Shown piece by piece: positions 7,057-14,720 of a stretch of 64,000 bases of DNA (the first letter of the stretch is position 1; each line of letters begins with the position of its first letter). The stretch is taken from NCBI GenBank assembly GCA_037481935.1, contig JBBFKQ010000004.1:1-64000 (forward strand), read 5' to 3'. Made by a program: the position numbers and the translations under genes. The notes below the pieces were generated by a model. It did no database searches. It was not told the origin of the DNA and saw only the letters and a list, made by a program, of their open reading frames with translations. The stretch comes from Aquificaceae bacterium (GTDB taxonomy: Bacteria > Aquificota > Aquificia > Aquificales > Aquificaceae).

Positions 7057-7744
7057 CTTCTATAACCTCAAACCTGCCTACTACTTTATCTACTTTTAGA
7101 ACTGCCTCAGTAAACTCTATTTTTAGTTTCCCCAATTTTATAAATGCCTTTGGATAATCTTCTGCATCAAGCATGCGTATAAAATCGTAGAAATCCTCTA
7201 AATTACTTATGTTCGCATCTAATATGTTGCTATTCTCTGGTTTTAGCCTTCTATATATGCTTCCTTTGCCTTCTTGCTTATAAGGCGTGATGTTACATTC
7301 AATAATTGTAGGTATCATGCTAAAGAAAATAATATTAGATATCTTTATAAACAACTCTTCTGCTGTGCCTAATTCCAACCAGATATCATGCTTTAAAAAG
7401 ATATCTCCTTCATCAATGCCCCCTGATATCCTAAAGGCTGTAATTTTTGTTCTATAAATTTTTCTAATTATATGGTTTTGTAAAGGGCTCCCGCCTCTGC
7501 CTTCAGGCAAATCTCCTATATGAAACCCTATGCAATTATATTTAGTGTATAGCCACTCTGGGATCATCCAAGACCAGTGCGGGAAGAATACATAATCTGG
7601 ATTAAGACTGTATAGCATATCTTCATTTAGGTCTTCAGGTTTTTCAACTATATGAGTTTGATATTTGTCTTTATATAAGTCTCTAAATCTTAAGGCATTT
7701 TTGACATTCCATCTTCTTATAGTAGCAATCAGAACCTTTTTCAT
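7046..7744 (-). CDS. Formyltransferase-fold protein (second copy), AT-rich
   Basis: A 232-residue formyltransferase-like protein. It keeps the core order of the family: NPDYVFFPHWSWMIP, then CIGFHIGDLPEGRGGSP where the catalytic Asn of the usual Asn-x-His is replaced (F-H-I), then ITAFRISGGIDEGDIFL with the Asp. The missing Asn makes the chemistry uncertain. The gene is visibly more AT-rich than its neighbours (many AAA, ATA, TTT codons) and has no clear ribosome site, which suggests separate acquisition. It lies between the glycosidase-like gene and the PIG-L deacetylase and overlaps the latter by 11 bases. Probably modifies an amino sugar for the flagellar glycan. Confidence 0.7.
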   Translation of the reverse strand: MKKVLIATIRRWNVKNALRFRDLYKDKYQTHIVEKPEDLNEDMLYSLNPDYVFFPHWSWMIPEWLYTKYNCIGFHIGDLPEGRGGSPLQNHIIRKIYRTKITAFRISGGIDEGDIFLKHDIWLELGTAEELFIKISNIIFFSMIPTIIECNITPYKQEGKGSIYRRLKPENSNILDANISNLEDFYDFIRMLDAEDYPKAFIKLGKLKIEFTEAVLKVDKVVGRFEVIEDDS

Positions 7745-7756
7745 AGTATATTTGTC

Positions 7757-8833
7757 TTATATAGTAGAGATATCTGCTTTTCCAACGCAAAACTTGTTCC
7801 ATTCTTCATAATCCTTTTCATACTCTCCATACCCATGGCTAAAGTTTGCACCCGAATAGTATACTATAAGCTCACCCGTATTTTTCATCAATGGCTGGTT
7901 AGCAGTAGTTATCATTCCACAATCCCACTCTCCTTCTTCTCCAAGGGGTATGATAGGCTCATCAGAGACAAGCTCCCATTTTCTGCAGTCTTTGCTATAA
8001 GCAAGGTAGACCTCAATCTTCCCGTCGTGGGTGCCTCTGGGTATCTCATGGTCTATCATAAAAAGCCACAGAAAACCAAGGTAGTGGTCTTTATAGTTAA
8101 AGGGGCACAGCCCATAAAAGTCTGCCCATTTGAAGCCTCTCTTCTGGGCTATTCTGTCCTCCCTTTCTAAGGGTATCCATACAGTCCTTGGTTTGCTCCA
8201 GTTGAGGAAGTCTTTGCTTGTGGACATGCCCACACACCGGCGGGTTCTTCCCTGTGGGTCTATCTTGTAGGTCTTTACCATAGCTCTGTAGACCTTCTTC
8301 TTTTCGTCATAAAAAACCGGTGCCACATCGCTATACCAGACCTTTCTGGTCTTTTTGTTGGGAAACTTGAGCAGAGGGATAACTGGGTTTTTATCGTATT
8401 CTACAAAGTTTATTCCATCCTTTGAAAAGACAACACAGTAGCCCCTGTCTGTGTAGCCAAAGAGCTTGTAGGGATACTCGTCCTCTGGTATGTATATCAC
8501 TGAGGGTATGTGGTAGTTTGCCACCACATTGCTCATACACTCCAGGGACTGGGTTTTGTGGTAGAAGTCAAGGACTTTGCCCTCCACCTCCACGGTGGGA
8601 TACAGATGGGGCAGGCTCTCTTTGAGGGGTCTTATGAGGGGCTTTTGCCAGTGGATACCATCGGTGGACTCCGCAAGGCATACAAAAAAGCCTATCCCAT
8701 CCACATAGCTCTGATAATACATCCTGAGCCTGTCGGGAAGCTCTATTACTGAGCCGTAAAGGTAGGTATGCTTTTCTTCCCATGGGTATTGGGGACACAG
8801 GACGGGTCTGGGGTATTTTTCAGCCCTGAGCAT
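7757..8833 (-). CDS. Glycoside hydrolase-like five-bladed beta-propeller protein
   Basis: A 358-residue protein with the repeated blade pattern of the GH43/GH32/GH130-type propellers: AESTDGIHWQKP, VFSKDGINFVEYDKNPV, GMSTSKDFLNWSKP and AYSKDCRKWELVSDEP, each an 'S-x-D-x-x-x-W' type turn. An acidic site of the expected kind is present (TDRGY, SDVAPVFYD, and GEEGEWDCGM near residue 310). ATG 8833 is chosen because GAGGAGG lies just upstream; the TTG twelve bases earlier overlaps that site. No signal peptide, so it is cytoplasmic. It sits inside the flagellin-glycan operon, so it may trim or rearrange an activated glycan, but the reaction is unknown. Confidence 0.7.
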   Translation of the reverse strand: MLRAEKYPRPVLCPQYPWEEKHTYLYGSVIELPDRLRMYYQSYVDGIGFFVCLAESTDGIHWQKPLIRPLKESLPHLYPTVEVEGKVLDFYHKTQSLECMSNVVANYHIPSVIYIPEDEYPYKLFGYTDRGYCVVFSKDGINFVEYDKNPVIPLLKFPNKKTRKVWYSDVAPVFYDEKKKVYRAMVKTYKIDPQGRTRRCVGMSTSKDFLNWSKPRTVWIPLEREDRIAQKRGFKWADFYGLCPFNYKDHYLGFLWLFMIDHEIPRGTHDGKIEVYLAYSKDCRKWELVSDEPIIPLGEEGEWDCGMITTANQPLMKNTGELIVYYSGANFSHGYGEYEKDYEEWNKFCVGKADISTI

Positions 8834-9422
8834 GCACCTCCTCAAAGTTCAGAATATCCATATACTCCCATTCCCTGAAAGCCATGGCGTAGATGCCTGC
8901 CTGAGACAGGAGCCTGATAAAACCCTCGCTGAAGCTAAGACTGCCCATGATGAGAATTAACTCTTTGTCCGCATACTCAGGGAAGTATTGCAAGAACCTT
9001 TTTGCCTTTTCTTTGAACTCCTCTATGTGCTTTTCTCTCGGTGTGGTCTTGACCTCAAGGAGAAAAACCTGCTTTTCACACACCGCAAAGGCGTCAAACT
9101 CTTCGTATATGCCCTTTTTTCTGTTTTCGTAAACCACCCTGAGATACGCCCTTTCAGGCTCACACTGGAAGTATTTCCTGACCACAGGCTTGAAAGCTGG
9201 AAATACAATATCCTCCACTATGGTTCCCATCTTATTCGCAATCTCACCCCAGCGTTTGTTTAATTCCCTTAGCTCTTTCCTGTGTTCCTCCCTATACTCC
9301 TCTATCTTGCGGTCTGTTTCTGCCGTATACCTTATAACCCATTTTTTAAAGTCCGCCATCTCTTCAATGAGGTATTCCATCAACCTCTCAAGCCTGTCAA
9401 CTCTTTCCTCTACCTTTTCCAT
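8820..9422 (-). CDS. Coiled-coil PD-(D/E)XK nuclease-like protein (DUF3782 type)
   Basis: A 200-residue protein with a coiled coil at about residues 1-65 and a restriction-endonuclease-like core. The core has EEFDAFAVCEKQVFLLEVK (about residues 105-125), which supplies the Asp and the Glu-x-Lys of the PD-(D/E)XK site, and a C-terminal strand-helix (ADKELILIMGSLSF). Unlike the paralogue at 4485 it keeps the active-site lysine and shows no frameshift. It overlaps the glycosidase-like gene start by 14 bases and follows the SpsF/aminotransferase gene, so it is co-transcribed with the glycan genes. The family is common in thermophiles, with no established role. Confidence 0.7.
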   Translation of the reverse strand: MEKVEERVDRLERLMEYLIEEMADFKKWVIRYTAETDRKIEEYREEHRKELRELNKRWGEIANKMGTIVEDIVFPAFKPVVRKYFQCEPERAYLRVVYENRKKGIYEEFDAFAVCEKQVFLLEVKTTPREKHIEEFKEKAKRFLQYFPEYADKELILIMGSLSFSEGFIRLLSQAGIYAMAFREWEYMDILNFEEVHAQG

Positions 9423-9452
9423 CTTAAATCTCCAGCTTTTAAATTTAAACCC

Positions 9453-11486
9453 TCACATCCTTCTGAAAACGGGCTGTAGCAGTTGCCCCTCCAGTAGCTC
9501 CTCCACCATCTCATACTCCACCGCATACTTTACGATGTCAAGCACCTCGTCGTAGACCTTCAGAGTTCTCTCTATTACCTTGTCGTCGTGGGGCAGAGCC
9601 ATGTTGTGTCCGCCTGTAAAGAGCACTCCCCTTTTTGCACACTCCTGCTGAAAAAGTGTCTTGAGCTTCAGGCTCTCATCCCTGAAGTCCAATAAAAACC
9701 TGACCGGATAGCCCTTCGCATAGACAAGGCCCTCAAGTTCTTTCTCTTCTATGAGCTTCTGGATGCCCTCTTTGAGCTTCCGTCCCTGCTGCCACAGGTA
9801 GGGTATCACCTCGTGGTCTTTTAGATACTCTACGGTAGCCAGGGCTGACGCTATGCTTGCGGTCTCACCGCCAAAGGTAAAGGAAAAGAAAACCTCTTCA
9901 AAGAGCTCCATTATCTCAGCCCTGCCCACTACCGCAGATATGGGCATGCCGTTTCCCATGGCTTTTCCAAAGCAGGCAAGGTCTGGCACAACTCCAAAGT
10001 ATTCCTGAGCACCACCGAGGGAAAAGCGAAAGCCGGTAACCACCTCGTCAAAGATAAGAAGTGCTCCGTGCCTGTGGGTCAGCTCTCTGACCTTCTGCAG
10101 GAAGTCTCCCTCTGGCTCTTCTATGCCTACCGGCTCCATTATGACGCAGGCTATCTGGTCAGGGTATTCTTCAAAGAGTCTCTGGAGGCTCTGGAGGTTG
10201 TTGTATTCAAAGGTGAGAGTGAGCCTTTTTACTTCTTCTGGCACCCCTCTACTACGGGTGGTCGTGCCAATATACCAGTCCTGCCAGCCGTGATATCCAC
10301 AGCTGGCTATGTATTTCCTGCCGGTGTATGCCCTTGCAAGCCTGACCGCTGCGGAGGTGGCGTCAGAGCCGTTCTTTCCAAAGCGCGCCATTTCACAGCA
10401 TGGTATGACTTCTCTCAGAAGCTCTGCAAGCTCAGCCTCCAAGTAGCTCGGCAGTGTAAAGACCGTCCCCCTTCTCAGCTCCTTTTCAACCCTTTCCAGC
10501 ACTGGCTCAAAGGCATAGCCCAGGACGCACGCCCCCAGACCCATGGTGTAGTCTATGTAGGTGTTACCGTCAAGGTCTACCAGCTGACAGCCCTTCCCCT
10601 CCCTTACAAAGAGGGGCACTGCCCCCACAGAAAACTGAAGGTAGGACTTGCTAAAGGTCTGAGAGCAGTTAGGGACGAGCCTCTTTGTCCTCTCAAAGTG
10701 CCGAAGGCTTTCCTCAAGTTTTAACCTTCTTCCCTTCAGGCTTTTTATGAACTCCCTGTCCTCTCTCAGAGACCTGAGGTATCCCTCGTTAACAGGAATT
10801 TCTTTTTCTCTTTCAAGTAGTTCCGGTCTTTCCTTTATGAGCCTTACCACATCCCAGTATACAAAGTCCTCTCTCTGGAGGGCTGTGATTATCCTCTCTA
10901 TGACAATTAGGTCCTCCGGGTAGTCCAGGCTCAGGTGGATGTGAGAGAGGTCTTCTTCATGAAGCCTATAAAAGAGCCTTTTTGCCCTCTTTGATTTCCT
11001 TATGTAAGGGCTCACATGCTCTCTCTCTGAGGGCAGTTTTGCCTTCTGGTCTGCTCTAAGTATCCACTCCCCCTTTATGACCTCCACATCAAAGCCATTG
11101 ACTATGGCATTATAGGCGAAGTAATCAAGGTCTTCGTCCTTGTACAGCTCTACCGCCATATCAATAAGGTTGTGGTCTATAAGAGGGCAGTCCGCAGTCA
11201 CTCTAATTACCGTATCCAGTTCAAAGTTGGCGGTCGCCTGTGCGTATCTGCTGAGAACATCAATGGGATGTCCTCTAATAACTTCCCAGCCCTTGCATAC
11301 GCCTATCCTTTCTATTATGTCATCCTGCTCAAGCCACGAAGTGACAAGCACCCTGACATCTACCTTTGCCCTGCCAGCCCTTGAAAGAACCCAGTCCAGC
11401 ACAAGCCTTTCGTAAAGAAGCTGAATGCTTTTACGGGGATACCTACTTGAGCCATTCCTTGCCTGTATGACTAGCCCTACTCTCAT
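9453..11486 (-). CDS. SpsF-like cytidylyltransferase fused to class-III aminotransferase
   Basis: A 677-residue fusion. Residues 1-235 form an SpsF/COG1861 nucleotidyltransferase (VIQARNGSSRYPRKSI, then VIRVTADCPLIDH, then SEREHVSPYI). Residues about 275-660 are a PLP aminotransferase or aminomutase of the glutamate-1-semialdehyde type (LDGNTYIDYTMGLGA, FDEVVTGFRFSLGGAQ with the PLP Asp, FGKAMGNGMPISAVVG with the Schiff-base Lys, FTFGGETAS). The ATG at 11486 overlaps the PseC stop as ATGA; a longer in-frame start at 11519 lies inside pseC. It occupies the place where pseF (CMP-pseudaminate synthetase) is usually found, and no other cytidylyltransferase is in the locus. It may therefore activate the sugar while the second domain installs or shifts an amino group; this is inference. 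Confidence 0.85.
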   Translation of the reverse strand: MRVGLVIQARNGSSRYPRKSIQLLYERLVLDWVLSRAGRAKVDVRVLVTSWLEQDDIIERIGVCKGWEVIRGHPIDVLSRYAQATANFELDTVIRVTADCPLIDHNLIDMAVELYKDEDLDYFAYNAIVNGFDVEVIKGEWILRADQKAKLPSEREHVSPYIRKSKRAKRLFYRLHEEDLSHIHLSLDYPEDLIVIERIITALQREDFVYWDVVRLIKERPELLEREKEIPVNEGYLRSLREDREFIKSLKGRRLKLEESLRHFERTKRLVPNCSQTFSKSYLQFSVGAVPLFVREGKGCQLVDLDGNTYIDYTMGLGACVLGYAFEPVLERVEKELRRGTVFTLPSYLEAELAELLREVIPCCEMARFGKNGSDATSAAVRLARAYTGRKYIASCGYHGWQDWYIGTTTRSRGVPEEVKRLTLTFEYNNLQSLQRLFEEYPDQIACVIMEPVGIEEPEGDFLQKVRELTHRHGALLIFDEVVTGFRFSLGGAQEYFGVVPDLACFGKAMGNGMPISAVVGRAEIMELFEEVFFSFTFGGETASIASALATVEYLKDHEVIPYLWQQGRKLKEGIQKLIEEKELEGLVYAKGYPVRFLLDFRDESLKLKTLFQQECAKRGVLFTGGHNMALPHDDKVIERTLKVYDEVLDIVKYAVEYEMVEELLEGQLLQPVFRRM

Positions 11487-12589
11487 AACAGGACAAGTAT
11501 CACTTTCTCCACCACCCATTCCAGCTCTTCCTCCCTAAGTGCCGGATAGAGTGGTAGGCTCATGACCCTCTCGTAAAAGTCCTCTGCCACAGGGCATAGC
11601 CCCCTCCTGTAGCCAAGCCCTTCCATAAAGGGGTGCCAGTAGACGGGGATGTAGTGCACCTGCGCGCCTATGCCCTGAGCCCTGAGCTTTCTGAAGACCT
11701 CCCTTCTCCTTTCCTTTTCCCTGAGCCTTACAGGATACAGGTGGTAAGAATGAAGGGCATAGGGCTTTTCTGCAGGGAGACTTATGGCGTCAAAGTCTTT
11801 GAACTTTTCCCCGTAGAGCCTTGCCAGCTCTCTGCGTCTTCTGACAAAACCCTCTAACTTCCTGAGCTGAGATATGCCAAGGGCACACTGAAAGTCCGTT
11901 ATCCTGAAGTTAAAGGACGGAAACTCAACCCAGTATTCCCAGTCTTCGCCCCTGACTATGCCGTGGTTTCTGCACTGCATGAGCCTTCTGTATAGCCCTT
12001 CGTCGTTGGTGAGCACCGCGCCTCCTTCGCCTGTGGTTATGTGCTTGACAGGGTGGAAGCTAAAAACTGTCGCATGAGAGTATCTGCAGGAGCCCGTTTT
12101 ATGCCCCCTATACTCAGAGCCAAGGGCATGGCAGGCGTCTTCTACCACATAAAGCCCATACCTCTGAGCGACCTGCCAGACCTTTTCCATGTCCACGGGA
12201 TGCCCGGCGTAGTGAACTGGAACTATGAGCCTTGTCCTCTCCGTTATAAGGCTCTCCAGCAGGCTCACATCCATGTTTCCCGTGTCCCCTTCCACATCGC
12301 AGAATACGGGTCTTGCTCCCAGAAGAACCCCAGTGGAGACCGTTGCGGTAAAGGTTATGGGAGTGGTTATAAACTCATCACCCTCGCTCAGCCCTAGGGC
12401 TCTGTATACACAGTAAAGGGCAGAGGTGCCAGAGTTGAAGACAACCGCATATCTGGCTCCGCAGTAGCCAGCAAGGGCTTTTTCAAACTCTTCAATCTTT
12501 GGTCCCTGAGTGATAAAGTCAGACCTAAGGACCTCAAGCACCGCCTTTATGTCTTCTTCATCAATGAACTGCTTTCCGTAAGGTATCAT
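11483..12589 (-). CDS. pseC: UDP-4-amino-4,6-dideoxy-N-acetyl-beta-L-altrosamine transaminase
   Basis: A DegT/DnrJ/EryC1-family PLP aminotransferase of 368 residues. It converts the 4-keto product of PseB to the 4-amino sugar using glutamate. The N-terminus MIPYGKQFIDEEDI is characteristic of PseC, as are ITTPITFTATVS and the PLP lysine in SFHPVKHITTGEGG (about residues 178-191). It lies 65 bases after pseB and is translationally coupled to the SpsF/aminotransferase fusion. Orthology is supported by the pseB-pseC-pseG-pseI context. Confidence 0.95.
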   Translation of the reverse strand: MIPYGKQFIDEEDIKAVLEVLRSDFITQGPKIEEFEKALAGYCGARYAVVFNSGTSALYCVYRALGLSEGDEFITTPITFTATVSTGVLLGARPVFCDVEGDTGNMDVSLLESLITERTRLIVPVHYAGHPVDMEKVWQVAQRYGLYVVEDACHALGSEYRGHKTGSCRYSHATVFSFHPVKHITTGEGGAVLTNDEGLYRRLMQCRNHGIVRGEDWEYWVEFPSFNFRITDFQCALGISQLRKLEGFVRRRRELARLYGEKFKDFDAISLPAEKPYALHSYHLYPVRLREKERRREVFRKLRAQGIGAQVHYIPVYWHPFMEGLGYRRGLCPVAEDFYERVMSLPLYPALREEELEWVVEKVILVLL

Positions 12590-12654
12590 TCTTCAAACTC
12601 GTAGCTGTGGTATAGCTTTATGCCCCTTTGCTTTGCAACTGCATGATTTAAAAT

Positions 12655-13680
12655 TTATGCCTCCACACCCTCAAGGGCCTTCTCCAGAAAAATCTTCAGC
12701 TCTTCTCCTTCCAGCCACCAGTCGTTTCTGTCGCTCCTGTAGAAAAAGCCCTCGGGCATTCTCGGGTATCTCTGCCACTTCTCAAGAGCTCTGGCTTCAA
12801 AGCTGAAATGAGGCAGTATGACAAAGTATTCTTTATCCTCGTGCCTTACGAGCCTTACATCCCTTGCTTCATCCTCTGATATTAGACTCTCGTGGAGCTT
12901 CTCTCCGGGTCTTATCCCAATAAACTTAAAACTACATTCCGGACACATGGCTTTTGCAAGGTCCACAATCCTGACACTGGGAATCTTTGGCACAAAAACC
13001 TCCCCGCCATCTGCTTCCTGAAGGGCAAAGAGCACGAGCCTGACGCCCTCTTCAAGGCTTATCCAGAAGCGAGTCATAGCGGGGTCTGTTATGGGCAGCT
13101 CCCTTGAGCTTTCAGACAGGAGCTTCAGAAAGAGGGGTATGACGCTTCCTCTGCTTCCCACCACGTTGCCATACCGGACTATGCTAAAGGAGGTTTCCTT
13201 TGCACCTGCATATGAATTGCCAGCAATCAGCAACTTTTCCATGGTGAGCTTTGTGGCACCGTAGAGGTTCACCGGGCTCACCGCCTTGTCGGTGGAGAGG
13301 GCTACAACCTTTTTGACCCCCTTTTCAATGGCGACCTCTATGATGTTCTGGGCACCTATTATGTTGGTCTTTACCGCCTCAAAGGGGTTGTATTCAAGTA
13401 TTGGCACATGCTTGAGGGCTGCTGCATGGACCACATAGTCCACACCGTCAAAGGCAAACCAGAGCCTGTCCTTATCTCTGATATCTCCCAGAAAGAACCT
13501 GAGCTGGGGATACTGGCTCTCTGGAAACTCTTTGCTCATCTGCCACTGCTTGAACTCGTCCCTGCTGAAGACGATTATCTTTTTGGGTCTGTGATGCCTG
13601 AGCACATACCTTATAAAAGCCCTTCCAAAGGAACCTGTTCCCCCGGTGATAAGGATTGTCTTTCCCTCCAGAAAGCTCAT
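12655..13680 (-). CDS. pseB: UDP-N-acetylglucosamine 4,6-dehydratase (inverting)
   Basis: A 341-residue extended short-chain dehydrogenase/reductase that starts the pseudaminic acid pathway: 4,6-dehydration and 5-epimerisation of UDP-GlcNAc. ILITGGTGSFGRAFIRYVL is the NADP-binding loop (residues 9-27). The FlaA1/PseB hallmark AALKHVPILEYNPFEAVKTN and the YGATKLTMEKL (Tyr-x-x-x-Lys) site are present. The start overlaps the pseI stop by four bases. Length and motifs are normal. Confidence 0.96.
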   Translation of the reverse strand: MSFLEGKTILITGGTGSFGRAFIRYVLRHHRPKKIIVFSRDEFKQWQMSKEFPESQYPQLRFFLGDIRDKDRLWFAFDGVDYVVHAAALKHVPILEYNPFEAVKTNIIGAQNIIEVAIEKGVKKVVALSTDKAVSPVNLYGATKLTMEKLLIAGNSYAGAKETSFSIVRYGNVVGSRGSVIPLFLKLLSESSRELPITDPAMTRFWISLEEGVRLVLFALQEADGGEVFVPKIPSVRIVDLAKAMCPECSFKFIGIRPGEKLHESLISEDEARDVRLVRHEDKEYFVILPHFSFEARALEKWQRYPRMPEGFFYRSDRNDWWLEGEELKIFLEKALEGVEA

Positions 13681-14720
13681 TCTATTAGCTCCCAGCTCAG
13701 GGGGGTGCCGGCAGGTATGTCAACCCTTGCCCTTCTTCCGAGGATTTCCTTCAGGTATCTGGGGTGAAGACCATAACCGGGTCGGACGCTCCGCACCTTC
13801 TCCTGAGTGAAAACCTCTCCAGCCTTGATGTCCTCTGCCACAAAGAGGCTCCTTGAGAACTTTCTCATCCTTTTCTGTTTTTCAGTTAGCTCGTAGCTCA
13901 CCTTTCCAAGAGCCTTCTCCACCTGCCTTATGGCTTCCACCATGGCTCTGAACTCTGCAGGCTCAAGGGAAAAGGCACTGTCAGGACCTCCAAGGCTTCT
14001 GTCCAGAATGAAATGCTTTTCCACCATCACCGCTCCAAGGGTAACGGCCGCCACAGGCACCGCAATCCCCAGCGTGTGGTCAGAAAGCCCCACGGGCACA
14101 CCAAAGGTCTCAATCATGTTGGGAATAGTCCTCAGGTTCGCATCTTCAAAGGGAGTGGGGTATTCAGACACACACTTGAGAAGGATTACCTGGTCGTTTC
14201 CGACCCTCCTGCATGCCTGCAGAGCCTCTTCTATGTCCGAGAGGGTGGCAATGCCTGTGGAGATTATGACCGGTTTTCCCTTGCTGGCAATGTATTCTAT
14301 GAGGGGTATGTCGGTTATCTCAAAGGATGCCACCTTGTAGGCGGGCGTTCCCAGCTCTTCAAGAAAGTCTACCGCGGTCCTGTCAAAGGGTGAGGAGAAG
14401 CATATTAGCCCCAGACTTCTTGCAAACTCAAAGAGCTTCTGGTGCCACTCCCATGGCGTGTAGGCTTTTTTATAAAGGTCATAAAGATACTGCCCATCCC
14501 ATAGCGTTCCCTCTCTTATCATGAAGTGTTCGTTTCTAATGTTCAGGGTTATGGTGTCTGGGGTGTAGGTCTGGAGCTTGACGGCGTCCGCACCCGACTC
14601 CTTTATGGCTTCTATGGTCTTCAGAGCCAGGTCAAGGTTCTGAAGGTGGTTGGCGGATAGCTCCGCAACTACAAAAACTGACTGGCCTTCACATATCTTT
14701 CTTTCTCCTATTTTCATCAT
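13677..14720 (-). CDS. pseI: Pseudaminic acid synthase
   Basis: A 347-residue NeuB-family aldolase-type enzyme that condenses the PseG product with phosphoenolpyruvate. The TIM-barrel part shows VVAELSANHLQNLDLAL, GADAVKLQTYTPDTIT and the sugar-binding FSSPFDRTAVDFLEELG. The C-terminal about 60 residues are an SAF (antifreeze-like) domain (SLFVAEDIKAGEVFTQEKVRS) that caps the active site in the dimer. ELSANHLQ rather than AEIGxNH-type spacing fits PseI more than NeuB. Two ATGs in tandem (14720 and 14717) overlap the maf stop; the first gives the usual ATGA overlap. Confidence 0.95.
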   Translation of the reverse strand: MMKIGERKICEGQSVFVVAELSANHLQNLDLALKTIEAIKESGADAVKLQTYTPDTITLNIRNEHFMIREGTLWDGQYLYDLYKKAYTPWEWHQKLFEFARSLGLICFSSPFDRTAVDFLEELGTPAYKVASFEITDIPLIEYIASKGKPVIISTGIATLSDIEEALQACRRVGNDQVILLKCVSEYPTPFEDANLRTIPNMIETFGVPVGLSDHTLGIAVPVAAVTLGAVMVEKHFILDRSLGGPDSAFSLEPAEFRAMVEAIRQVEKALGKVSYELTEKQKRMRKFSRSLFVAEDIKAGEVFTQEKVRSVRPGYGLHPRYLKEILGRRARVDIPAGTPLSWELIE

